From the NCBI RefSeq assembly GCF_025642155.1, contig NZ_CP106798.1, positions 3,782,001 to 3,846,000 on the forward strand: 64,000 nt of DNA, in the 5' to 3' direction. This document shows positions 17,264 to 24,036 of the stretch, one piece after another (positions within the stretch are counted from its first letter, which is position 1; each line of letters starts with the position of its first letter). The DNA comes from Streptomyces sp. HUAS 15-9 (GTDB lineage: Bacteria > Actinomycetota > Actinomycetes > Streptomycetales > Streptomycetaceae). A program made the translations under genes and the position numbers. The notes under the pieces were generated by a model that was not told the origin of the DNA, ran no database searches, and saw only the letters and a program-made list of their open reading frames with translations.

Positions 17264-18112
17264 ATGGAGGGCACCGTCGTCGCAGTCGTGCTCGTGGCCG
17301 TGCTGGCCCTGCTCGTACTGCGCAGTGGGATGCGGGTCGTCAACCAGGTCGAGCGCGGGGTGGTGTTCCGCTGGGGCAAGGCGCTGCCGTCGTACCGTCA
17401 TCCCGGCATCACCTTCCTGATCCCGTTCGCCGACCGGATGCGGAAGGTGAACGTGCAGGTGGTCACCATGCCGGTGCCCACCCAGGAGGGCATCACCAAG
17501 GACAACGTGTCCGTCAAGGTCGACGCCGTCGTCTACTTCCGGGTGACCGACCCGCTGCGGGCCGCCATCGAGGTGCAGGACTACGTCTTCGCCGTCGGCC
17601 AGGTCGCCCAGTCCTCGCTGCGGTCCATCATCGGCAAGAGCGACCTCGACGACCTGCTCACCGACCGCGAGCGGCTGCACGAGGGGCTGGCGCTGATGAT
17701 CGACAGCCCGGCCGCCGAGTGGGGCATCCACATCGACCGCGTCGAGATCAAGGACGTACAGCTGCCGGAGTCCCTGAAGCGGTCCATGTCCCGGCAGGCC
17801 GAGGCGGAGCGCGAGCGGCGCGCCCGGGTCATCACCGCGGACGGTGAGTTCCAGGCCGCGCAGCAGCTCGCCAACGCCTCGCGGATCATGTCGGACACCC
17901 CGGAGGCCATGCAACTGCGTCTGCTCCAGACGGTGGTGGAGGTCGCCGCCGAGAAGAACTCCACGCTCGTGATGCCGTTCCCGGTGGAGCTGCTGCGCTA
18001 CTTCGACCGGGCCGCGCAGAAGCTCGACCCGGGCCTCAACTCGCCGACGGTGCCGGCTCGGACTCCGGCTCCCGCTCCGGCTCCGGAACCCGAGGCCACC
18101 GAGCAGCCGTAG
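17264..18112 (+). CDS. Slipin (SPFH/band-7 protein)
   Basis: A 282-residue membrane protein with one N-terminal hydrophobic segment (about 4-22) and a complete SPFH domain (about 25-240): VVNQVERGVVFRWG, PGITFLIPF, VSVKVDAVVYFRV, AQSSLRSIIG, WGIHIDRVEIKDV, then the slipin tail QLRLLQTVVEVAAEKNSTLVMPFP. The C-terminus is Pro/Ala/Glu-rich. It is distinct from the flotillin at 5494. No NfeD partner adjoins. The last 77 bases overlap the convergent MFS gene. Such proteins organise membrane domains; the target is unknown. Confidence 0.9.
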   Translation: MEGTVVAVVLVAVLALLVLRSGMRVVNQVERGVVFRWGKALPSYRHPGITFLIPFADRMRKVNVQVVTMPVPTQEGITKDNVSVKVDAVVYFRVTDPLRAAIEVQDYVFAVGQVAQSSLRSIIGKSDLDDLLTDRERLHEGLALMIDSPAAEWGIHIDRVEIKDVQLPESLKRSMSRQAEAERERRARVITADGEFQAAQQLANASRIMSDTPEAMQLRLLQTVVEVAAEKNSTLVMPFPVELLRYFDRAAQKLDPGLNSPTVPARTPAPAPAPEPEATEQP

Positions 18113-19247
18113 CCAGCGCGAGCGTCACCGCGAGCGACGCCGTCGCCATCACCGGCATCGCTGTCGCGGGCGAGGTGAACTGGGCCACCGAACCCGCCAG
18201 CGCGGCACTCACGCCCTGCAGGGTCAGCATGCCCGCCGAGTGCAACCCCAGGGCGTGACCCCCGAGTTCGTCCGGAGTCAGCGCCATCAGCCGCTCCTGC
18301 TGGACCAGGCTCGCCCCGAAGCCGACGGAGGCGAGGGCGGCGCAGACCGCGGCGGCGGGGACCGCCGGGTGCAGCGCGAAGAGGGTGTACGGCGCGGCCA
18401 GCAGCAGGAGCAGCGGGGTCGCCAGCCGGGTGCGCACGGCCGGCGGCACCAGCCGGCCGACGGTCACATCCCCGGCCAGCATGCCCAGCGCCGCGCAGGC
18501 GAACAGCGTGCCCGCGGCGCCGGGGTCGTACGACACGAAGAGGGACTCGCAGCCGACGACCAGGCCGTTGGGGATCCACAGGCCCAGGTAGGTCAGGCGG
18601 CGGGGGCGGGCGGACCACAGGACGGCGTTGGCGCGCCACGTCGCCGACACCGAGGGACGGCCGCCGGCCCTCGGCGGGCGGGCGGTGAGGCCCAGCCGCA
18701 GGCCCAGGGCGGCCGCCAGATACAGCGCCGCCGACAGCAGCAGCGAGGCGCGCGGGGAGAGGACGGCGACCAGCAGGCCGCCGGTCGCGTAGCCGGTGAT
18801 CTGCATGATCCCGCTCATCATGTTGAACACCGAGCGCCCCAGCAGATAGCCGTCCCTGGGGAGGATCTCGGTCAGCAGCCCCCACCGGACCCCACCGCCC
18901 AGCGAGGCGACCAGGCCCAGGACCAGGACGACGGCGAAGACCGCCCCGACCGGCAGACCGGGCAGGGCAAGGGACGCCGTACCGGCCGCGAAGGCCAGGG
19001 AGATCCCGGTCAGGGCGGCGCGCGGGGGCAGCCGGTCGGCACCCGAGAGCAGGAAAGCCGCGCCCAGGACCTGGGCCAGCGACGGGCCGAACATGCTCAC
19101 CGCGGACAGCAGCGGCGACCCGGTCGCCCGGTACACGAGCGTGCCGAGGGCCAGACCGCCGACCGTCTGGGCCACCGTGTGGGCGGCGGAGGCGACGAAG
19201 AGCGGGGTGAACTCCGGGGTGCGGAACAGGACTTGGTAGCTGCGCAT
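18036..19247 (-). CDS. MFS transporter, exporter type
   Basis: A 403-residue polytopic protein with about 11-12 membrane helices and no signal peptide. It has the enterobactin-exporter-like MFS look (FTPLFVASAAHTVAQTVGGLALGTLVYRATGSP start; GGGVRWGLLTEILPRDGYLLGRSVFNM around helices 4-5). The substrate is unknown. It is divergently transcribed from the ArsR-like regulator at 19350 with about 100 bases between, a usual regulator-efflux pair. Its 3' end runs 77 bases antisense into the slipin gene. Confidence 0.85.
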   Translation of the reverse strand: MRSYQVLFRTPEFTPLFVASAAHTVAQTVGGLALGTLVYRATGSPLLSAVSMFGPSLAQVLGAAFLLSGADRLPPRAALTGISLAFAAGTASLALPGLPVGAVFAVVLVLGLVASLGGGVRWGLLTEILPRDGYLLGRSVFNMMSGIMQITGYATGGLLVAVLSPRASLLLSAALYLAAALGLRLGLTARPPRAGGRPSVSATWRANAVLWSARPRRLTYLGLWIPNGLVVGCESLFVSYDPGAAGTLFACAALGMLAGDVTVGRLVPPAVRTRLATPLLLLLAAPYTLFALHPAVPAAAVCAALASVGFGASLVQQERLMALTPDELGGHALGLHSAGMLTLQGVSAALAGSVAQFTSPATAMPVMATASLAVTLALATAARWPRVPEPEREPESEPAPSAS

Positions 19248-19349
19248 GCCGGGGAGTCTGCGGTGGCCGCGCGGGCGGTCGTTATTGTTTCGCCCTGGTG
19301 CGAAAGGTCGCGGGGAAGGCTGCGGGGAACATCGTGGGGAGGGCCGCGG

Positions 19350-20390
19350 ATGGGCTGGTGGCAGGTGGACGCGGACACGCTCGCGAGCAGCCGGTTCGTC
19401 CTCTCCCCCGTCGCCGAGACCTTCGCGTGCCTGAAGCTGCTGCACGCGGCCGAGGGCGCTCACCCCGGGGAGCGGGACTGGCTGCGGGCCCACCTGCCCG
19501 GTTACCGGGCCCGGCTGGCGTCAGACCCGGTCACCGCGCTTCTGGTGCGCGCGGGCCTCGGCGCGGACTGGATCGCCGACTTCCTCACGCCCACACCCCG
19601 GGACGGCGAGAGCTTCGAGCAGGGCGTGGCACGGGTCCGTGCGGCCCACCCCACCGACGCCCGCGCCCATCTGCGGGTGTCCCTGGCCGGACCGCTGCCG
19701 GCCGCCCTGGACCGGGACGACCTGCCGGAGCAGGCGGCCACGCTCCTGGAGTACGTCTGGGAGGAGACCGTACGACCGTACTGGCAGCGGCGTCGGCGCG
19801 TCCTGGAGGCCGATGTGGTCGCGCGGACGGCACAGGTGAGCCGGGGCGGCTGGGCGGCCGCGCTGGACTCGATCCGGCCGGGGCGGACGCGGTGGCTCGG
19901 GGACAGCAGGCTCCAGGTGAACCGGCACGAGTACCCGCCGCGCGAGATCTCCGGTGCCGAACTGGTCTTCGTCCCGGTGACGCCACAGCGACACGGGTGG
20001 GTGTCGTGGGAGGAGCGGGACAGGTACGCGCTGATCTACCCGTGCGCGGGCGTGCTCGCCGACGGCGGCGCCGCGCCCGTGCCCGCGAGCCTGGGCGCGC
20101 TGCTCGGAACGGCACGGGCCGGAGTACTGGTACTGCTCGACTCCCCGCTCAGCACCACCCAGTTGACCGCGGTGACCGGGCAGGGCCTCGGGTCCGTCGG
20201 ACGGCATCTGAAGGTGCTGCTGGACGCGGGGCTGGTGGAACGGCGGCGGGCGGGCCGCTCGGTGCTGTACTCGCGCACCGCGGCCGGCGAGGTCCTCGTC
20301 GAGGCAGGGAGCCGAGGCCGGGAGCCGTCGGCACACCGGTCACCTCCGGGACACTTACCGGAGTTAGCATCCGCCTATGACGACTACTGA
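19350..20390 (+). CDS. ArsR-like winged-helix regulator with DUF5937-type N-terminus
   Basis: A 346-residue protein. Residues 1-220 are the helical domain often annotated DUF5937 in Streptomyces; about 230-330 is an ArsR-type winged helix (LVLLDSPLSTTQLTAVTGQGLGSVGRHLKVLLDAGLVERRRAGRSVLYSRT). No metal-binding Cys motif is seen. The ATG has GGGGAG upstream. It is divergent from the MFS exporter and probably represses it. Its 3' end overlaps the glutathione peroxidase start by 14 bases, so both may share a transcript. Confidence 0.8.
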   Translation: MGWWQVDADTLASSRFVLSPVAETFACLKLLHAAEGAHPGERDWLRAHLPGYRARLASDPVTALLVRAGLGADWIADFLTPTPRDGESFEQGVARVRAAHPTDARAHLRVSLAGPLPAALDRDDLPEQAATLLEYVWEETVRPYWQRRRRVLEADVVARTAQVSRGGWAAALDSIRPGRTRWLGDSRLQVNRHEYPPREISGAELVFVPVTPQRHGWVSWEERDRYALIYPCAGVLADGGAAPVPASLGALLGTARAGVLVLLDSPLSTTQLTAVTGQGLGSVGRHLKVLLDAGLVERRRAGRSVLYSRTAAGEVLVEAGSRGREPSAHRSPPGHLPELASAYDDY

Positions 20391-20883
20391 CGACAACGGC
20401 TCCGTACTGGACGTCGAGATCGGCGCCCTCCGGGGCGGTTCCGCGGACCTGCCGCAGTACGCGGGCCAGGCGGTGCTCATTGTCAACGTGGCCTCCAAGT
20501 GCGGTCTGACCCCCCAGTACAACGGCCTGGAGAAGCTCCAGGAGCGGTACGCGGCGCAGGGCTTCACCGTGCTCGGCGTGCCCTGCAACCAGTTCCTCGG
20601 GCAGGAGCCCGGGAGCGCCGAGGAGATCGCCGAGTTCTGCTCCGCGACGTACGGCGTGACCTTCCCGCTGACCGAGAAGGTCGAGGTGAACGGCGAGGGC
20701 CGGCACCCGCTGTACGACCGTCTGGTCGGCTTCGCCGATGCCGAGGGGCACGACGGGGACATCCGCTGGAACTTCGAGAAGTTCCTGATCGGGCGGGACG
20801 GCAAGGTCGTCGCCCGCTTCTCGCCGCAGACCGAGCCGGAGTCCGCCGAGCTCGTGGCCGCGGTGGAGGGCCAGCTCTCCTAG
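20377..20883 (+). CDS. Glutathione peroxidase family thiol peroxidase
   Basis: A 168-residue cytoplasmic peroxidase. The catalytic tetrad is visible: Cys42 in ASKCGLTPQY (Cys, not selenocysteine), Gln72 in PCNQFLGQEPG, and Trp131-Asn132 in IRWNFEKFL. Streptomyces lacks glutathione, so the reductant is probably thioredoxin. A second Cys in FCSATYG (about residue 88) could act as resolving Cys. It overlaps the upstream regulator gene and is followed by a hairpin at 20925-20949. Confidence 0.93.
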   Translation: MTTTDDNGSVLDVEIGALRGGSADLPQYAGQAVLIVNVASKCGLTPQYNGLEKLQERYAAQGFTVLGVPCNQFLGQEPGSAEEIAEFCSATYGVTFPLTEKVEVNGEGRHPLYDRLVGFADAEGHDGDIRWNFEKFLIGRDGKVVARFSPQTEPESAELVAAVEGQLS

Positions 20884-20888
20884 CCGGG

Positions 20889-20912
20889 TTGACCTTGCCC
20901 CTGGGGCAAGGG
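20889..20912 (+). promoter_or_regulatory. MerR-type promoter/operator
   Basis: TTGACC is followed at once by a perfect 9-bp inverted repeat CCTTGCCCC-T-GGGGCAAGG (20893-20911). A dyad starting in the -35 box and filling the spacer is the layout of MerR-family promoters. The downstream gene is the frameshifted effector-binding protein at 21003; no intact MerR gene adjoins. Confidence 0.55.
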
Positions 20913-20924
20913 TGAGCGTCCTTG

Positions 20925-20949
20925 TCACCGGGCGGAAGGCGCCCGGTGA
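20925..20949 (+). terminator. Hairpin after glutathione peroxidase
   Basis: Perfect 10-bp stem TCACCGGGCG/CGCCCGGTGA with a 5-nt loop. It may terminate the peroxidase transcript, or attenuate transcription from the MerR-type promoter just upstream. Confidence 0.5.
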
Positions 20950-21002
20950 CGGAGGATGGCGCAGTGGACGCTGCCCGGCACGGGCGGACCTGGGAGACGA
21001 AG

Positions 21003-21217
21003 GTGAGGGTGGAGCCGGCCCAGAAGCTGGCGTTCACCCGCGTCACCAAGGCCCAGGTGGCCCATCCGCAGATCCTGGCCGCCTTCGAGGCGGTGGAGGA
21101 GTGGATGTCCGGTCAGGGCCTGGAGATGGCCGGCCCGTGCCGGGAGGTGTACTTCGCGGACTGGAGGCATCGGGGGCGGAGGACCCGGTGTGCGATGTGG
21201 CGTTTCCGGTGAAGTGA
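21003..21217 (+). pseudogene. GyrI-like effector-binding domain protein, frameshifted
   Basis: From a GTG at 21003 (GGGAG six bases upstream) the frame encodes VEPAQKLAFTRVTKAQVAHP ... CREVYFADW, a stand-alone GyrI/AraC effector-binding domain. After FADW the frame turns to a basic nonsense tail, while the next frame continues EASGAEDPVCDVAFPVK and stops at 21217, the expected ending. One missing G near 21163 accounts for this. It is either a pseudogene or a base error in the assembly. A MerR-type operator precedes it. Confidence 0.6.
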
Positions 21218-21298
21218 CGGCGGGGGTTGGGACAGGAGCAGGAGCTTGGACGGTGTGCTGCCCAACGGCCACCTACGGCGAGGGAGCCGAAGGGGCGC

Positions 21299-21404
21299 GC
21301 CGGTGTCGGGGGGCATGGGGGTCCCCCCTGCTCGAACGGAGTTGAGAGCTTGGGGGAGCGCGGAGGCCCGAAGGGCTGAGCACGATCGGCCCCCCGACAC
21401 CGGC
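21299..21404. repeat. Intergenic inverted-repeat element
   Basis: A perfect 16-bp inverted repeat GCCGGTGTCGGGGGGC / complement (21299-21314 and 21389-21404) encloses about 75 bp. Inside is the GGGGGTCCCCCC ... AGCTTGGGGGAG pattern of a short palindromic element that I know as widespread between Streptomyces genes. The gap 21218-21551 otherwise holds no gene. Confidence 0.6.
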
Positions 21405-21551
21405 TGAGGCGCCCCGGAGGCGAACCGAGCCCCAAAAAAGAGGTCGAGCCCCCTCGGCAAGGACGGCGGGCTGGTCGAGAGGGCTCTGGGTGGTGCTTGT
21501 GCAGTTGTCGTGTGTCGGTCCGGGGCTTGTTGGCGAGGGTCAGGGAGCCCC

Positions 21552-21743
21552 CTAAGCCTTGACCGAGGCCACGAAGGCGTTCCAGGCGTCGGCGGGGAAG
21601 GCGAGGACCGGGCCCTGTGCGACCTTGGAGTCACGCACGGCGAGTTCGACGGCCGCGGCCGACTTGACCTCGACGCAGGCTCCGTTCCCTGCGGAATAGG
21701 AGGACTTGGTCCACGTCTCCGTGGCGCCCTGAAGCAGTGCCAT
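21552..21743 (-). CDS. DUF397 protein
   Basis: A 63-residue protein with the DUF397 pattern: WTKSSYSAGNGACVEV, then VAVRDSK-type motif (LAVRDSKVAQGPVL) and AWNAFVASVK. The ATG at 21743 has GGAG five bases upstream. It lies 190 bases downstream of the XRE regulator, same strand; such XRE/DUF397 pairs affect antibiotic production and development in Streptomyces (WhiJ-type systems). DUF397 is thought to counteract or modulate its XRE partner. Confidence 0.9.
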   Translation of the reverse strand: MALLQGATETWTKSSYSAGNGACVEVKSAAAVELAVRDSKVAQGPVLAFPADAWNAFVASVKA

Positions 21744-21933
21744 TTCCACTCCTGTAGCGAGTTGCCGTAGTGCGATTCACGCCAACCATGTCGATCGATT
21801 GGCGTGATCGACGCTACTCGGCAACATCCCTTCCTGGAGTGGCCGTTCACTCGACCGGATGACATATTCCAGGCGGGTCTTCCGCTGGAGCGTTACACCG
21901 GTATACGATCCGGCGCTTCACGCGGGAGACCCC

Positions 21934-22791
21934 TCAACGGGCGTACTCTTTGGCCACGTCTGCGATGTACTGCCGGGATTGCTCCACATTCAGGGACTGT
22001 GCCCGCAAGTGCTCGTACATCACCGCATATCTCTGGACATCGTGCGCCTTCTCCAGGTAGAGGTCGCTGGTGACGCCCTCCAGGTACACCACGCTGGAGT
22101 CGGCCGCGTCGGCGAACTCCAGGATCGCGTACTGGCCGTTGAGCCCGGGATGCGCGCCCACCTCGAACGGCAGGACCTGCACGGTGACATGGGGCAGCTG
22201 GGACATCTCGATGAGGTGCTCCAACTGCTCCCGCATGATCAGCTTGCTGCCCACCACCCGGCGCAGCGACGCCTCGTCCAGTACGACCCACAGCCGGAGC
22301 GGGTTGTTCTCGGCGGCGATACGTTCCTGTCGCCGCAGCCGCACCTGGACCCGCTTCTCGATGTCGGTCGTCGAGGTCTCCGGCAGCGCGCCCTGCACCA
22401 GGGCCTCCGCGTAAGCGCGGGTCTGCAACAACCCGGTGACCAGCTGGGGTTCGTACACCCGCAGCGACTCGGCGTCGGTCTCCAGACCGATGTAGACGCT
22501 GTACGGGATGTCCCCGAACGCATGCCACCAGCCCTGTTGCCGGGAGTCCCGGGCCATCTCCATCAGCGAGTCGACGACCCGCTGGTCCTCGACCTCGTAC
22601 ACCCCGCACAGATCACGGACGTCACGCTGGCTGATGCTGCGCCGGCCGTTCTCCAGACGGCTGATCTTCGACTGCGAGACCAGCAGTCGTTCCGCCACTT
22701 CCTCGGCCGTCATGCCCTTGAGCTCGCGGAGCCTGCGCAGCTCCTGGCCCAGCCGGCGTCGCCTGACGGTTGGATTGACATTGGACGCCAC
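21934..22791 (-). CDS. XRE-family regulator with DUF5753 domain
   Basis: A 285-residue regulator. It has a helix-turn-helix at about 8-65 (LGQELRRLRELKGMTAEEVAERLLVSQSKISRLENG) and the DUF5753 domain at about 95-280 (LVTGLLQTRAYAEAL, QERIAAENNPLRLWVVLDEASLRR, TVQVLPFEVGAHPG, VYLEG). The GTG at 22791 places the HTH near the N-terminus. With the DUF397 gene downstream it forms a WhiJ-like pair; by context I compare it with SCO4441/SCO4442 of S. coelicolor. No HATPase partner is adjacent, unlike the other two pairs in this window. Confidence 0.9.
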   Translation of the reverse strand: MASNVNPTVRRRRLGQELRRLRELKGMTAEEVAERLLVSQSKISRLENGRRSISQRDVRDLCGVYEVEDQRVVDSLMEMARDSRQQGWWHAFGDIPYSVYIGLETDAESLRVYEPQLVTGLLQTRAYAEALVQGALPETSTTDIEKRVQVRLRRQERIAAENNPLRLWVVLDEASLRRVVGSKLIMREQLEHLIEMSQLPHVTVQVLPFEVGAHPGLNGQYAILEFADAADSSVVYLEGVTSDLYLEKAHDVQRYAVMYEHLRAQSLNVEQSRQYIADVAKEYAR

Positions 22792-22928
22792 GGGACGTGC
22801 ACCTCCGGCTGCCTGCCTGTACCTGGCACTTTGCGTATCTGCTGTTGAGCAGACTGCCACCAAGGTGCTTACTACCGCTGGCAAACGGTGGATATGCGGC
22901 GCGTACGCGTCAGTTCGGGCACACGCAG

Positions 22929-22969
22929 CCGAGCGGGGCGGTGAGACGGTGTCTCATCGCCCCGCTCGG
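22929..22969 (-). terminator. Long hairpin after the GPP34 gene
   Basis: An almost perfect 19-bp stem (CCGAGCGGGGCGGTGAGAC / GTCTCATCGCCCCGCTCGG, one G-T pair) with a 3-nt loop. It lies downstream of the gene ending at 23055 and upstream of the XRE gene, both on the minus strand, and should separate their transcripts. Confidence 0.7.
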
Positions 22970-23054
22970 CCAGCGGCTCCCGAACCGGGTCTGTGGGGAC
23001 TGACGGTGCGGCTGTCGTGCGGTGTGTGCGGTTGCGATGCCGTGGTGCTGCGGC

Positions 23055-23810
23055 TCAGTGGACCACGGCGCGCGCCATGGAACCGTGGCGCGGTTGCATC
23101 GGAACGCCACGAGCGGGTTCCGCTGCGACCCTGGCTCCCGGTCCGGCCTGACGGCCGGCGGAGGCCGGGTTGCGGCGTGGCTGGGCCACCGCGCCGTTCT
23201 GGACGTCCATCACGGCGTGCGCCACGAGGCCGCCCATCGGGTCGTGCCGGATCAGGTCCCGCAGCCGGGAGCGGGACGAGCGTCCCTCGTTCCCCGGATA
23301 CAGGTGCTTGCCGAGGCCGACCGCGTGTGCCAGGGCGGCGAGCGCCGCGGTCCGCGGGTCCGGCGGTACGCCGGTGCGGATCGCGGAATCCAGCCGGGAA
23401 CGGATCTCCCGGCTGATGGCGGTGTCCGTCGCCTGGTAACGAGTCGTCGGCAGTACCCCGCACATCTGCCCCGGTACGGCGGCAACCATGCCGCACCGCT
23501 CCAGATGCGAGAGGTACGTCTGGCGGAGCCCGAGACGCGGCCCGCCGATCCAGTGGACAGCGCGAACCGGAGCGCCGCGCCTTCGCAGCAACTCCAACGC
23601 GCAGTCCAGAGTCGGATCTCCTGTCGGCCGTGGCACCACCACGGCGATACGATCCCCGTCTGGGGCTATCCGTCCGGCCAGCGCCAGCTCCACTAGCTGT
23701 GCTCCGGCCAGACCGAGGTCGAGCGACTGCGGCTGCGCAGTGGTACCCGTGGCCGGGTCCAATGCCAGCAGCAGAAGCTCCTCCGGAATTGTTCTGCGGC
23801 TCCTGCCCAT
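23055..23810 (-). CDS. GPP34 (GOLPH3/Vps74-like) family protein
   Basis: A 251-residue protein starting with the diagnostic TIPEELLLLALDP...G and continuing LGLAGAQLVELALAGRI, the start of the GPP34 fold. A basic middle and LVAHAVMDVQNGAVAQPRR follow. GOLPH3 proteins bind phosphoinositides and glycosyltransferases in eukaryotes; the many actinobacterial copies have no assigned role. It ends with a basic, Pro/Ala-rich tail. It is divergent from the carboxypeptidase gene; the 226-bp gap has an inverted repeat (23877-23898). Confidence 0.88.
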   Translation of the reverse strand: MGRSRRTIPEELLLLALDPATGTTAQPQSLDLGLAGAQLVELALAGRIAPDGDRIAVVVPRPTGDPTLDCALELLRRRGAPVRAVHWIGGPRLGLRQTYLSHLERCGMVAAVPGQMCGVLPTTRYQATDTAISREIRSRLDSAIRTGVPPDPRTAALAALAHAVGLGKHLYPGNEGRSSRSRLRDLIRHDPMGGLVAHAVMDVQNGAVAQPRRNPASAGRQAGPGARVAAEPARGVPMQPRHGSMARAVVH

Positions 23811-23876
23811 CCATGCCTCCCCGCGTGGATGAATGACAGGGTGACCCCTCTCACATTGGTCTGTCGAGAGTGCGTG

Positions 23877-23898
23877 ACCGGTTCGTGAGGGAACCGGT
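23877..23898. promoter_or_regulatory. Palindrome in the GPP34/carboxypeptidase intergenic region
   Basis: Perfect 8-bp inverted repeat ACCGGTTC/GAACCGGT with a 6-nt spacer, 67 bp upstream of GPP34 and about 140 bp upstream of the carboxypeptidase start. It could be an operator for either gene. No regulator can be assigned. Confidence 0.4.
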
Positions 23899-24036
23899 AG
23901 GTATGTCGTTCTCGTCTAGCCGCATGGGTCAATCCCGCACACAGGACACTGGTACATGGTTCGGACAGCGTCGGGGAGGCGGGGTCCGGACTGCGGTTAG
24001 GGCACGGAGGGCGTGCGGCACATGGAGGAGGCATCG

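Noticed and set aside
18240..19349. Long plus-strand frame leading into the ArsR-like regulator
   Set aside because: The first ~370 codons are antisense to the MFS exporter and Gln/Gly/Arg-rich; the regulator starts at 19350.
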